Part shown: positions 1 through 13,200 of the stretch, piece by piece | How positions within the stretch are numbered: position 1 is the first letter of the stretch | Layout: every line of letters begins with the position of its first letter | Assembly: GCF_000283155.1 (NCBI RefSeq) | Contig: NW_004454262.1 | Location: 3,565,913 to 3,629,912, forward strand | Length of the DNA stretch: 64,000 nucleotides | DNA from: Ceratotherium simum simum | Lineage: Eukaryota > Chordata > Mammalia > Perissodactyla > Rhinocerotidae | Direction of reading: 5' to 3' | Program-made: the position numbers and the translations under genes | The notes under the pieces: model-generated | What the model saw: only the letters and a program-made list of their open reading frames with translations | Database searches by the model: none | Told to the model about the DNA's origin: nothing

Positions 1-1589
1 ATAGTGGAGAAAAACAATGCTCATAGCCCTGTAAACTCTGTATTGCTTGAAGTCTAACAGCCAAATCCTGGTAAACATCTACTTGGCATTTCTGCAAGTA
101 AAAGTCCTTTTAAAATGCTAATCTATGCAATCATCATTATCATTACTAAAGAAAGCCTGGTAGTAGAAGAGGTTTAGCTTGTAGACACACTTGGAAATCT
201 ACTGTATTATGAAGTTCTATCTGGATTTAAAGAAAATGCTTTTGTGAGGGTTCTGTAGACTGGCATGTCATATTGCCTCTTTGTGCCACATGCCGTGACC
301 TACAGAGGATGGTCACAAGCACCACGCTCAACATCTCCCCACGGTGCCCCACTCGCCTTCCCATCTAGGCACATTCATTGGCAGCACTGTGTGTGACGGC
401 TGGCGCCCAGCCAAGTTCCATGCTGGCTTCTCACGTATTGGAGGAAAGGTGAGCTGGAGGGTACTGGTGGAAGGAAAACAAGATTCTGGGCTAGAATTCT
501 TATACTAGTGAAAAGAATTCAGAATTCAGTTCATGACTTTTTCAATCTGGCCAATATTTGAACAACATATAGGAGTGGAGCAAATTTTAATTTGCTGGGT
601 CCATACTTAAAATAACCACAGCTAATTCTGAGTTTTAATAGGGACTTTTGCTCCCCCATGTTCCTCAACAGAACCAGAAAGAACCTTATACTTAATTTAT
701 GTATTCGTCTGTTCAAAACACCAAGAATACTCATTCTTGCCTCTAGTGATCCTTCTTTATAGAAATTATCACAATTAGGAAATGTGGAATCAACTCTGAA
801 AAGATTTCAAGATGCTTGAAGAGGGAATGTCCTAGATATAACCAGAAAAAAAAAAATCTGAGGTAAAAACAAAAAAATCCTCAAATGTAGAATTTATTTA
901 ATTTAAAATATTTTCAGAAAATTGTGGTGCTGATGATTTTCTTATAAATAACAATAATTATGTGAAATTCCTTCAAACATACCAATTTTCTTTTATCAGC
1001 TCATCCTTCTTTAGAATGTCTAGTGGTAGACATAAAGGCTCAGAAATGGTTTATTATAACTGAAATTTCTGTCTGTTATTACCAAAGAGAAATGTATTGA
1101 ACTTAATATGTTAGGTTTGGGAAATCTATTTTCATTTGCTATAACCAATGGCCTGTCATAAACGTGGACAAAGTGGACTTCCAGATTCTATCTTCCATCT
1201 GCCCCTGACATCCTAAGATGAGACTTCTTTTATTTTTTTCATGTTTATAAAGACCCAGTTTCCAAAATCTAAACTAAACCTGTTATTCTCTATGAGAAAA
1301 ATGAAAGTGATAAAAGAAAGGTAAACTTCAGCCGAACTAAACATACAAATATCTAGAAGATATTGAGCTATTCTCATTAAATAGTGTAGAAGTTATCCCC
1401 TGTTTAACCTTGCCTCAAACAAGATCTTCTGATTCATTAGAAATATCTGTTCACTAAATAAGAGGACACTGACTCCAAAATGCATTTGCTTATTTTAATT
1501 TATCAGAGAGAAAAGGAATAGATGTGTAGAAGTAATATTGCCTTTGTGGTGGCTTTATAACTTGTCCGTAAAATTTGTTGACACTCTTC
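1..1589. other. Unannotated intronic sequence
   Basis: This is AT-rich sequence without a repeat or exon I can recognise. The stretch around 270-460 is richer in GC and keeps a few CpGs, but no open frame or splice pair stands out. Confidence 0.6.
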
Positions 1590-2137
1590 TCATCAAAAAA
1601 GTAGAGTTTAATTCCCCGCTTCTTGAATATGAGACAACTTTAATGACTCAATTCTAATGAATAGAAAGTGACTAAGGTGATGCTGTTGACTTCCAGGGAC
1701 AAGTCAGAAAAGTCTAGTTTATGAAAGCTAGATTCTACCTGGATTTCTCTCTCTCTCCCTCCCTCCCTCCCTCCCTCTCTCTCTCTCTCTCTCAACTGGC
1801 TTCTCTCTTTCTCTCCTTGCCCTTGAAACCCAGCCACCATATTGTGAGGAAGCCCAGGTCACATGGAGAAACACATGTAGGTGTTCTGGTCAACAACCCC
1901 AGATAAGGTCCCAGCCAACAGTCAGCATCAACCACCAAACATGTGAAAAAACAAGCCTTCAGATGATTCCAGCCCCCAGCCTTTGAACTGCCTCAGCTGA
2001 CACCAAGTGGAAGAGAAATGCACTGTCACTACCAAACCATGCCCAAATTGAAGATTTGTGAGCAAAATAAATGTTATCATTGTTTAAGCCACTAAGTTTT
2101 GGGGTGGGTTGTAATGCAGCAATAGATACTGAGAATA
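1590..2137 (+). mobile_element. MLT1-type LTR (ERVL-MaLR), solo and decayed
   Basis: The right half follows the MLT1 LTR pattern: a GCAGCAATAGATA end, the AATAAATGTTATCATTGTTTAAGCC segment around 2068-2092 and the TTTTGGGGTGG block. The left half has the matching AGTAGAGTTTAATTCCCC and CTAATGAATAGAA blocks. No internal retroviral genes flank it, so it is a solo LTR. A CT-rich stretch native to such LTRs has expanded inside it (1749-1794). The left boundary is approximate, and the subfamily is not assigned. Confidence 0.75.
1749..1794. repeat. (CT)n/(CCCT)n microsatellite inside the MLT1 LTR
   Basis: Runs of CTCTCT flank five or so CCCT units. Because it lies within the LTR, it probably grew from the LTR's own CT-rich segment. 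It is likely length-polymorphic. Confidence 0.85.
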
Positions 2138-2559
2138 ACCATATAATTGTAACTAGAGTATTTATACTCTAAGAATCAGCAATACTTTAAATGAAACTTT
2201 AGTAGAAGACACCTAGGGCTGCTGGTGGGTGCTCTGGCTGGGTCTGAGGCTAGGCAGGTGGAACGGGAGGCAGCTGTAGAATTTTAGCCTTTGTAGTTTC
2301 TCCCAAGCTTTGCCAGCTTTGCTAATTTAGAAGTCAGATTTCAGTATTTGTGCCTTACACGCTGCCTGGCCCTACCCCCTTTCTACCAGGAAGGAGTAAT
2401 CCTTTACTTTCCATCAGAGAAAGCTGTAGCTGAACACAATTCTTTCACTCTGTTCCTTTGCCTATGCTGTTTGCCCAACCTGGAATGCCTTCTCTGTTCT
2501 AACTTTGAGATATCAATTAGAAAAACGTCTTGTCTAAATGCAGCTCTGGAGATCACGAA

Positions 2560-3030
2560 TATACCAGTACAAAGGTTTTCAGTTGCAAGTAACATGAACC
2601 CAGTCTGGCTCACTTAAGCTAAAAAGAGAAAGAAAAAGAAAAGAACTTGTTGTAAGAGTTTGGGGTAGCTCACAGAGTCAAAGGAAAAAGCTAAAGATCT
2701 AGATCTCTGAAAAGATTGTAATCGGGACTCTTCCAGGAATCAAGGTGGTAAAAACTAGTGGCAGTCTGGAGGGACACCAACATCTAAACATGGTCTAGCT
2801 GTTTTTCAGTCCTTGGATCACTTAGTTCAAGAATTATCTTCCCAGGAGAAAGCATCTGATTGTCTACTTTGGGGCACATAGAATCCCTTTGTCCAAGCAA
2901 AGATGGAACATCTTGTTTGATAGTTCCACCAAGACTCTATCCAATTGGAGAGGCATAATTTGCCAAAGTAATCTCCACATATTGTCCACTCGATGTCCAC
3001 TATAACACCTGGTCCTTCAAACTGAGTCAC
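2560..3030 (+). repeat. Probable ancient interspersed repeat, family not assigned
   Basis: It begins with a TTTTCAGTTGCAAGTAACA block followed by CACTTAAGCTAAAAA and ends with a GATGTCCACTATAAC block. These recall a common old mammalian repeat whose name I cannot give with confidence. The middle is too diverged to follow by eye. Confidence 0.45.
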
Positions 3031-3130
3031 ATTCCTCTATGATTCACTCCTACAGTACGAGGTGCTTCTCTTGCAGACCACTTCTCACAATGGTAAATCA
3101 CTAAATTTCTGGACAATCATTGCTTAATAT

Positions 3131-3262
3131 TTGAGTTCCCTACCACCTGTAAAGTCCATGGAAACAGGGACCAATTCTGTCTAATTCATCACGGTATTTT
3201 CATCACCTAGTACATTACTTAGTGCAAAGGTGTTCAATAAATATTTGTTGAATATGTGAACA
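3131..3262 (+). repeat. L2 LINE 3' fragment
   Basis: It contains the L2 3' end signature: a GGAAACAGGGACC-like block, CATCACCTAGTACA, then TTCAATAAATATTTGTTGAAT. It is strongly 5'-truncated and ancient. Confidence 0.75.
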
Positions 3263-3432
3263 AACACTTCTGTACCCTTGTTTTGTTATTCATTTTTGCT
3301 GATACACACACACAGTTAATATTCTTACTTTAGTTGAACAGTAGACTTCTGTGGGTAGAGTCTATTTCCCCTTAATATTCAGTAAGTATTTACCAAGCAT
3401 GGATGATGTCCAGAAACATCCAATTCAGAAGC

Positions 3433-3620
3433 AGTTCAATTCAAAAAACATTTATCTGGCACTTAATATATGCAAGATCTATTATCTGTCCTCTAGGGGC
3501 TTGCTACCCAGCAAGGGAGGCAGACAAATGCACAAGTCATTATAATACTAGGCAAACACTGGCAACGGCTGCAAAAGAGGTTAAAAAATGAGAGAATAAT
3601 TGGAAAGCAAGGGAAGGCAA
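3433..3620 (-). repeat. L2 LINE fragment, antisense
   Basis: It reads as the reverse of an L2 3' end: TTCAAAAAACATTTATCTGGCAC, then ATATGCAAGATCT and a GGGAGGCAGACAAATG block. It is ancient and diverged. Confidence 0.6.
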
Positions 3621-3639
3621 GGTTCGTTGTAATGTGGGA

Positions 3640-5548
3640 AACCAAGAAGCTTAGCCAAAATATTTTGATCACAAAAAAGGAGGGGGCAGCAGACTGGGAC
3701 ACACTTAATACATGTTTTTGAATAAATTAACCTCTCAATAAGTACATTATATGCAACTTAGAGAACACATCAAGATATAAAATGGTTATTTGCACCTGGC
3801 CCCTTTCATCTAATTGAAATGAAGTGATATTAGCTGACCATGTGCTGCTATATAGATTCTATAGATTTTTCTCTAAAAGGCTGACATCTGATAGGAAAAA
3901 AAGCATCTCTGAAGAATCAGAAGACTAAGAACCAAGACGTCCTTCCAAAGGGTAGTATGAAAGTATTGCCATTTTCATGGGGCAAATCCCTTAAAGAAAG
4001 GCTAATAGTGAGCAAGCCTATTTAAATATCTAAATGGAGAAAGTAATTTATAAATTCCCAGGGGTGCCTAAGACTGTTCAAGTTTCGAGGATTTTGAGGA
4101 AGGAAGATTTTTGAATCACCATGAAACATAAAAGCAGAGAAATCAGTAAAAAAACAAAACAAAACAAAAAAACCTTGCCTAGAAGAAGCAGTTCTCCTAA
4201 GTGCTGACTTTTAGTCATGACTAAATAAAAATACAACTCAACTTTTATAAAAATATGAAAAATTGGAAGATTCAGTTGTAGAGTGCAGTACTTGATGAAA
4301 GCATCTTCTAGGTGGTGGCTAGAAGAGAGTGGGGTGGGAAAGGCACATCAGAGCTGGGTGAGAGGCTCAGGAAGTAAGTCTGTACTCAATCCATAGCATG
4401 GCATGAAGAGATGGGTTTTCTTCCCTCTGTACAATATAAGCCCCTTAATAGATCCCAACCCGATATTAGTTTTCCCGACATTGTCCCTTTCGTGCTGACA
4501 CCACTCAGTGGCGCTGCCAAGTGGAGCTAGATCTAAGTTTGGTTTCCCAATGACAATACCACAGAGGGAACAGCAATAAAAGCTGGGACATCTAAGGGGC
4601 AAAAACATTCCATACACTCAGGGAAGAAAGCCAAACCTGTCAAATAGACACGTGATATGAAAGGGATGATCATTGCCACTGGTTTCAAGAAGAGTTTGTC
4701 TCTTCTACTTAATATTAACACAAACATACACGTGAATTCAATCTGAAAGCAGGATTTCATATTTTTTCAATATCACGGTATATTTATCGACGTCTATCGA
4801 CACATGTTAAATAAGTGGTTTTAGAAGTGCCAATAATTTCTGATAAACATGCATGGTGCATGAATAAACATGTAAGTAAAAACGTATGGGGTTGCTACGA
4901 TAAAAACAACAGAAAGATGCTCCCTTAGTGAGCCTGATTACTTTGGTGTACATAAAACGAAGTAGGTTTTAGTAATCTCAACCAAAATCTCTAGATATCT
5001 CTAAATAAAGGTACATTTTCCCCCAAACATGGCTTCAAATGCCAATTTAACTTACATAAATATTCACAGCATGTTCAGTTCTTAGAAGTGTTACACTAAA
5101 AGATTGTCATCTTATTCTTGGTTTATTTTTTTCCTAATACAAAATGTCTATTCGTGAAGGTTAGAAAATCCTAATTAAATATTGGCTATAAAAATTCCCA
5201 AAGGAATGAAGACACCTGGATTTCTGGTTGCAGCGTGTTGGAACACCTAACACATAACTAACCCTTTGAGAGAAGTGCTTCACTTTGGAGTCAGAAAAGA
5301 GCTCCCCACTGGGACTGAGAAGACCCACAATCTAATTGAATCCTCTTACTTCTGGAGCAGAGATTATTCTCTCTATATCTAGCTTGAGTTTTCACTTTTA
5401 TGGAGAAAGCTAGATTAGGAAAGCGGATCTTATCACTCAAAACCCCTGCCTCACCTGATCATTAATATCTGACCCCCCGTCCCTAGAGGGTCACTTCTCA
5501 GACCTGAGAGAGATACACTATTGGTCCAAGAAGTAGGGAAAAGGAATT
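3640..5548. other. Unannotated intronic sequence
   Basis: No exon or named repeat was recognised. An A-rich run lies near 4148-4175. A small CpG-containing duplication (TATCGAC twice, 10 bp apart) lies at 4785-4801. Confidence 0.55.
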
Positions 5549-5730
5549 CACATTTAGTAAACAACCCCCTATGCAGGCACTTCCTTTACATAATCTTCAA
5601 CACCCTATCAGATGGTATTTGAACTCTCATGTTACGTAAGAGGAAACGGAGGCATAAGAGGTCATACCCCTCTGAGCAGATCAAGAGCGGTGATTCGAAC
5701 CTGAAGTAGGAGCCTTCTGCTGCACCATTT
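5549..5730 (+). repeat. MIR SINE
   Basis: It keeps the MIR order: an ATGCAGGCACTTCCTTTACATAATCTT core, then GGAAACGGAGGCATAAGAGGTCA, then a tail with GTGATTCGAACCTGAA. It is diverged, as expected of this pre-eutherian SINE. Confidence 0.75.
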
Positions 5731-6514
5731 TTCCCCATCTTCATGGGACTTCAGTGGGTTGTTTCTCTGAAACAACTCTCTGAAATTTTGTTTAATTCAC
5801 CTTGATATGGTCACAAAAGCACCCTCTGAAAGATATCTGAGCATTTAGTTGGAGGCAAATGTTATGTTCCTAATTTTAGCAACAATGTGGTCAAGGTAGA
5901 AAGAAATGAGCCCTTGGCCTGAGAGCTGGCAAATTCCCTCGGAGAGACAGCTAAGACATCTTGGAGAAATACTGCCCAAAGGAAGGCTGCCACCAGGGTA
6001 TCCAGCCGAACCACAAGTTAGAGAAGCATTTGTTGTCGCCCACAGACGTCTGGCTTCATATCACTTCTCAGTGCCAACATTATTTTTAAAATCTCTATGA
6101 TTTGAAAAAATCACGCACACCAATATTTTAAATTTGGAAGAGAGTAAGATCTGTAACTGTCCCCTTGCATCTTGCTCACCAATCTGCCCACATGCTTTCC
6201 AAGATGGAGACGGTGAATTATTATCCCCTCTAGAATCTGCTTGTCATCCATTTGTAAGTCTGAACCCTTTCCTGAATGGACTTTGGGAGAAAGTGGTGAT
6301 TAATGTACCTGAAGAAGGAAGGAGAAAACATCCCCAGAACTTTTCTTTGGCCAAGAGAGCCCTAGAGGCTGATGCTTCCTTAGGGAGAAGCGTGGCTAAT
6401 ACCAAAGGCCTCAGAATTTTTTTGTTGGTTTTCTGATGCCTGTTGCTAAAAAGTGATCCAATTCCTTCTAAAAATGGCAAGTTCATTTTCACCTCTTAAT
6501 AAAGTGTGGTATGG

Positions 6515-6752
6515 CTGGTGTTTGTTGAGAGCTGATTACATTCCAGGCGCTCAATAGAGCTCTACATGTGTCGCCTCGCTTCAACCTCAAGACCGCCCTG
6601 TGAAGAAAGCTCCATCAATACCTCCATTTAGAGATGGGAAAGCTGAAGCTTAGACCTGTTATGTACCTTGCCCAGCCAGCTAACAGGTGGCAGAGTCAGG
6701 CTCGAATCCCAACAGGCTGACTCCAGAACCTTGACCCACTACATTATATTGC
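6515..6752 (+). repeat. MIR SINE, near full length
   Basis: It shows the MIR core (ATTCCAGGCGCTCAATAGAGC), the GATGGGAAAGCTGAAGC block, GTGGCAGAGTCAGG with CGAATCCCAACAGG, and a terminal CACTACATTATATTGC. All lie in the expected order on the plus strand. Confidence 0.85.
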
Positions 6753-7125
6753 ATGATGAAGAAATAAGAATCTCGGAAGGAGAATGGAAGCAGGAGAGAC
6801 AGAAAGGAAAAGATAAATCCAGTTCCTTCTCCCTCTGGACATGACTAAGAGACAATTGCTAAAGAATTGCATTTGTGTTTTATAGCATGAGCACCAAACT
6901 CTGTGAAGAAAACATTATGAATGTAATTTGTCCTGAATCACTTTATAATCCTTTCTTCTTCTTCACTTTTTGGGATAATAGCTTTTCTCAAACGTTTAAG
7001 CTTCTGACCAAATGAACAACTTCTGAAATGCACAACATCGAAGATTCAGATCTCCTAAGAGTCACAGGACATGATGAAGGAAATAGAATGTCAATATATA
7101 ATTTTAGTTGTAGGTTTTTGAGGGT

Positions 7126-7291
7126 GGGGTGATCATGTCTTGTTCATTTTTGCATCCTCAGCATCTAGTGTACTGGGTGAGCTAGACTAGGTGATCGATT
7201 CTGTCTGGTGTTTTCTCCACTAAGTCCCCAGAACACAGCATAGCTGCTGCCGCAGAGCGGGTACTCACAAATATTTGTTGGGTGGATGAGC
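7126..7291 (+). repeat. L2 LINE 3' fragment
   Basis: It contains ATGTCTTGTTCATTTTTGCATCC, CCCAGAACACAGCATAG and ACAAATATTTGTTGGGTGGATGA, the usual L2 3' order. An insertion or divergent stretch lies in the middle. Confidence 0.65.
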
Positions 7292-10200
7292 TCACTCAAC
7301 AAATCAAGTTGAATGTTGAATGCATCAACTGTCTAGTACAGAAAAGACCTATATAATAAATAAGACAAATTATGGGTTTCACTTTATGACACCACGCTTT
7401 ACCTCCATTCTATATATGTACACCCAAGTAGCACAAAACTAAGAAAGTCAGTTTCAAAACACTTCACAGCAAGTATAGAAATATAAGAAATGGAAACTCA
7501 CAGAGTTGATGAAAATTCCTAGGAAAAGTAATCTCAAAGATTCAATATAGAAGTGATCCCAGGATATCATGGTTTTATTTTCATCAATTGTTTTATTTTG
7601 AGAGGAAAAACTGGTTCTTCTAACTTCTATAGATGTGCCCCCTCACCAAAAAATAAACTAGAATGTTTCTTTGAACAGCTTTGTGACTGTCAAAGAGCAA
7701 AGGAGGCAATGTGATGAATTTTGACAGAGAATAATAATAGTAATTATAAAACTACTTTATTCTTTAGTATCCTCTCTGGAAAAGGGCATATATACTAAGA
7801 ATGGCATAAAATGACAAATATAATGACATTGTAATTTCAAAGAGTACAAAATGTTAAAAATTTGATAACCATTGTAAAATAGCCTCATAATTACATTTAT
7901 ATTGAAAATGTCATCACCTTTTTTCTATATATTAAATAAATGAAATCAATTTTTAAAGTTTTTAAAAAATAATTTCACATATATATTTCTTTCCTCTGAT
8001 GGGCACAAGTGTGCTATTTTGCTTTTACATTACATGAAATATTTCATTATATAAGCTAATCTCAATATCGTTAAACTAAAAGCATTAAATTATTTTTATG
8101 TTCACTTGTTAGATGTTCGAATCTGGTCACATTGAAAGAAACAATTTCAGCCTCGGCCATCTATTTTTAGATTTTAAGTCATCTTTTTTTCTAGGCTACA
8201 AAAGTATATTACCAAATAAACTGACAAAACATCTCAGCAACTAACATATAAACGTGCAATTGTAATGCCTTCTAATCGCGGAAATCAATGTGAGATTTTT
8301 GCACTTGTGCATGACCTTCTTCCAATTATTCCCCCATTTTGGCTGAATCAGAACGAGTGTGGGCGATCTGATAAAAACCCCTAAGTGTGTGAAATAAGAG
8401 CCCTCGCCTTTTCTGCCAGACTCCTCTTGACAGAAAGATGATAGAAGCATCACATCCCTGGGAGAGTAAATGCAAACTGACAAGAGACGAGCCTTTAGAT
8501 GTTGAATATAATCTTGAATTGTGCTTGAAGTGTCTTATTATCTTGTCTTTTGATGTCTGAAGGGGTGGCTCATTGTTAGAAAAGGGAAAACCCTCACACA
8601 TCGTTGCCATCTTTAAAAATTGTTTGTCCTTTTACAACTGCTTTTCCAACTAATGTCCATTTCTCCTGACAATAAATATGGCAGGTCGTCGGCAAGTGAC
8701 AAACAATTTACTTTACATGCCACACTTTTATGGGTTTTGAGAGCTCATGTGAAAGTGCGTTATAAAAAGCTCATAGCAATTAGCAGTATTACAAATGTTA
8801 AGAAGACTGAGATCTATGTGCATATACTGATGTAAAGCTGCTCGTCATAGTTATTTCCTGCTGTTTCTGGTTTTCTCTCTCACTGGTGCCAGATTCAAAA
8901 TTCAAGTTCTTTATTTATCATTGACTAAAAATAGCCAAAGAAGATGAAAAAGCAACAACCTAGTCTGATAGATTCCATGAAGGAAATGCACTAATGCAGA
9001 TTTCCAGTGCGCATGGCAATATTCAGAACACTATAAAACAAAATCCTTTTTTGAAGTAGGATATGAAGATCAATGTTGGGCTTGCTGAATTTTGCCCCTC
9101 ATCTCAGACTCTTCAGCATTTTTTAATTTCTGCCTTCCTTTTGGGTACCCCTCATACTTTGTACCTACCATTTGTGCCGTGGTTTTGTTTTAACTTAAAA
9201 ATTTAATGATGTTTCTAGTCAATAGGATTCCTTAGCAGCTAAATCACAGTCATGCTAGTTTTCTGTCACCCAGCCAGATTTTGTGAAAGCTTTCAAGATC
9301 TTTCCTCAGACCTCCGTCACTCTAAGAATCCATAAGAATTCTCAAAAGGACCATAAACTGTTACAGAGTTCAGGTTATTGTATCATTATAAAAACATATT
9401 GATACACTGCAGATGACAAGATGAGTAGCCGCCATTGTAGGCTAGTGCAACCATGCCAATGCCATCAGCAATCTCCAACGTGACCGGCTCTGTCTTTTTT
9501 TAAGCAGGCAGCTGTAGACATTAATCCCTTTCAAAGCATGATGCTTAATTTTTAACACTTTTCTGATTGCCTGCAGATTCCAACTAGACTGTTAGAAAAT
9601 TACTATGAACATGGAATATAATAGAAGGAGTAAAGATTCCAAACCAAAGCAAAGAAAGAAACCAGTATGTATGAAAATTTGAACAATTTCTTAGGTAACT
9701 CTTCAATCAAATCTGTCTTAATCTTAGGAGTTAGAATAAGACGAGCCAATCAACACCAAAAATGATGATGTATGTTTCTTCCCAGAAATGTGTGCAAGTT
9801 TTCCCACACAATCAAGACGATCCCCATTGTGAATAGTTACCCTTGCATAGATTACAGTGCAGTACATGGATATAATTAAATGGATCCATTAAAATGTTAG
9901 CTTTATTCAATATTTATTTCATGCTCTTCCTTCTGCAAATTGTATGCTTCCTTTTTGACATGTTTCTATTTTGCAATGTTTCGCTAAATAAAATTAGATA
10001 TATTAAAGTAAAAATGCAGGTTTGGAAAAGGGCATTTCAGTCCACATACCATTTCCACATCTATACGTTTTTAAATACAGGAAAATGTGTTTTTCTATTT
10101 GGCTTTTTATTCTCTTCTATCCTCGGTTGATTTTGGCAAAAACTCACTCTGCAATAATAGTTTTTCATGCTTTTTAAACAGCTTCAAATGTTTGCATTTT

Positions 10201-13200
10201 TAAATCAAATTAATCCCTCAGCCTCTCTTCTACTTGGACAGTGATGATTCTCTCATGCAATAGTAACCCCAGACCATTAATTTACAAAAATAAATCTTGC
10301 CATATTGATATCAAAAGACAAATCACCACATATGTGGCCATCAAGAACTGCAAAAGGAGATTAATTATACCACACTACTTTAATAGCAAACATTTAAAAT
10401 GTGATTTCTTTATTGTACATCAACCACCCATTCTATTCTGATATGTGTACATGTAAATGTATATTTAGGCACATGGAACCCTTACGGGAACGTGTAACAA
10501 AAATTGTGCTTACTAACTATTAAACAACGCCTTTTACTTAAAAAAAGAAAAGGATAAATGTTTATATTGTAATGTATGCATAGCCCACAAATAGACAAAT
10601 ATTTCGGTTCCCAATATTTAGATTCCAAGAATCTTCCCTAGCTTGGGCAAGATTTGTATCTTTATATATATATATATATTCCCTATAAATCAAACTGTAC
10701 AGAAATTCCCAAATCTCTTTACTGAATTAAACTGCACAAATTCTAAGAAATCCTGTCGTCTCCTCTGCTCAGTGAATAGCAGCTTCAGAGAAGACACTGG
10801 AACTAGGATTGTAGCCCAACTTTGCCTGAAGCAATACAATATGATTAGTTGTCCTTTATTGGTAAACTATTAATTCTGATAAGTTTATCTGGAAACTATT
10901 TTTTTTAATTATGCGTAAGTACAGGAGAAATACATTTAACTGATATAGGATAGCATGAACTTAAAAAAAGCTTATCATTATAAATTAGCCTTTATTAATT
11001 TTATGATAGAGAAAATATATACATACTACAAATTTAGTATGACAATTTGAAGTATCATATGGACGTAGGAGAAAATATGGAGAACACACCATAGACTCAC
11101 ACAAATGTTTACATGGGTAACATTACATTTATTCACTGTATATTCACAGTGCCTCAGAAACAAAATACAGGGAAACAAAAATAAGGTATGGAAGCAATAA
11201 GAAAATGGAAGATGTGCATCGTTATTTTAAAACACTGTGTTAATGTTAGTCTTTAAATATGGGTTTCTTGGCTTTCACAAACTTTTCTCACAACTGGGGG
11301 TTTTTCCTCACTAATAGGATGACATTAAAGTAATACAAGATATTTGGAAAGTATATCAATTCAGAAAACACTGATTATTTTACGGAAAAAGATGAAATAC
11401 TAAGAAAACTACTAATGCCAGCAACAATATATGGCAGGACAAACACATGCATTAAATTGTTAAATCATTTCATGTTGGCTCTCTTTGGTACATTTTAATT
11501 GTCCTAAAAATACCTTAATATTCTACCTATTTCTCGGGCTAAATTAACAGGTTTTATTTTAGTTATTTACTAAGAACATTTTTAACCATCTTAATGAATG
11601 CGGATTTCATATAGAATCCCATTTTCAAATGGTCTTCAGGACAGCAAACCTTAAGCATTTAGTTTATGTGTAATGATATTATTTAGTTTCGCTAAGTGTA
11701 ATCTGATCATTTTTTCCTCATATTTTCAAATAGTGTTGATGCTATTGCAGTCCTCTACTAAAAGTGACTTAGACTGTATTAGTTATGTTGTTCCAGGTGG
11801 CTAATTTTTAATTAAAATAAAAAAAAAGTATATTCTGGCCACATAGAGGCTCTGAAAAGCACTTTCAAAGGAAAGACTATAAGAGAAGTTTGAGCCTGGA
11901 TTTTCTTTTAAATTCTCAACTAAAATATAGACATTCAAATAAAGTACTAGGATTAAAAAAAAAAAGGAGCAGCTAACTATTAAAAAGAAACATTAGGAGC
12001 TATGCATCTTGATTAGGTGGTTTTTAAAAATGATCTTTGAATACTTATGAAACAAAGATAATTTCCATTTCTCTGAGAATGACAAACTTTCTTGAACTAA
12101 AAAAGATTCAGCGTCATTCTTTCTGACCTCTGTGTTTACACTAAAAAGGCTTACTCCATTTTTGATAGCTCACAATAGTGTCACAACATAGAGTAAGAGA
12201 TGTCACCAAACTAGTCCACCCTCGATTCATATTTTTATGAAATCTGACTTTGAGAATCAGAAGGTGGGAGAATCAAAAGATTGAGTCAAGTCAACATGTT
12301 TAATAAATAGATGTCATCAGAAGCCCCCATATTGCCAAAGCCCAAACATTCCTTTACGAATGGATTTTCATATAAATATTACTTGAAGGTGCTCCCAAAG
12401 AAAAGTCCAATGTTGACAGATTTGGACCCTCATTCAGGCTCATAGCATAAGTGAAATATTCAACCGTAAAATAGGAGATCGAGACAAATTATGCTCACTT
12501 ATTTCCCTCTAAAAGAAAAGACATTTGAAATTTAAAAGGGTAAACATTTAAAAAGTAAGACTGAAATGGCATTCATAAAAGGAAAACTGAAGACAAATAC
12601 CAGCGAAGTATAGAACCTGGGATGACAACAAACAAGAAAATTCCAGAGCCACATTGGATATTAAAGAGAAACCCATCCACTGGAGAATGGCAACTGTTAC
12701 TATGAGCTTTCTCTAGCTACCTCTGCCTTTGGATATTTTTTAAAAATTTATTAACCTGACAGCAGGAAACTTTACACAGATTGCCCCCTGACAGGGTGCC
12801 AGTTTGGTATAAACACTTGGCTTCCTTTTCTTTAGGATAAGAAAATCAAGAAACGTTAACTGGAGCCAGGTGCATATTTGGGCAAAGTGACTATTCCTCG
12901 GACAGTCCCATTCCCAGGGAAGGCCAGAATAATCAGGGGCAGCCCAATAGCGGAAAGGCACCCTCCACCATGCCTCTTTCACATCTACTCTGTTTTTAAT
13001 GTGTGAATGTCTGATGTATTATTAATCCCCCAACATAAACCAGCAAGGTCGCCAATCAAAGAAAGTACCAGTGCTCTCACAAATTATCTGTTTACTGCCT
13101 AATAACAAGCAAGGTCCACTTGAAATAGTCACTTAAGTCTCATTTTTGAAGTGGGAGAAAATTTTATTTGGTCAATTCTTGAAAAGAATAATGCTCATGC

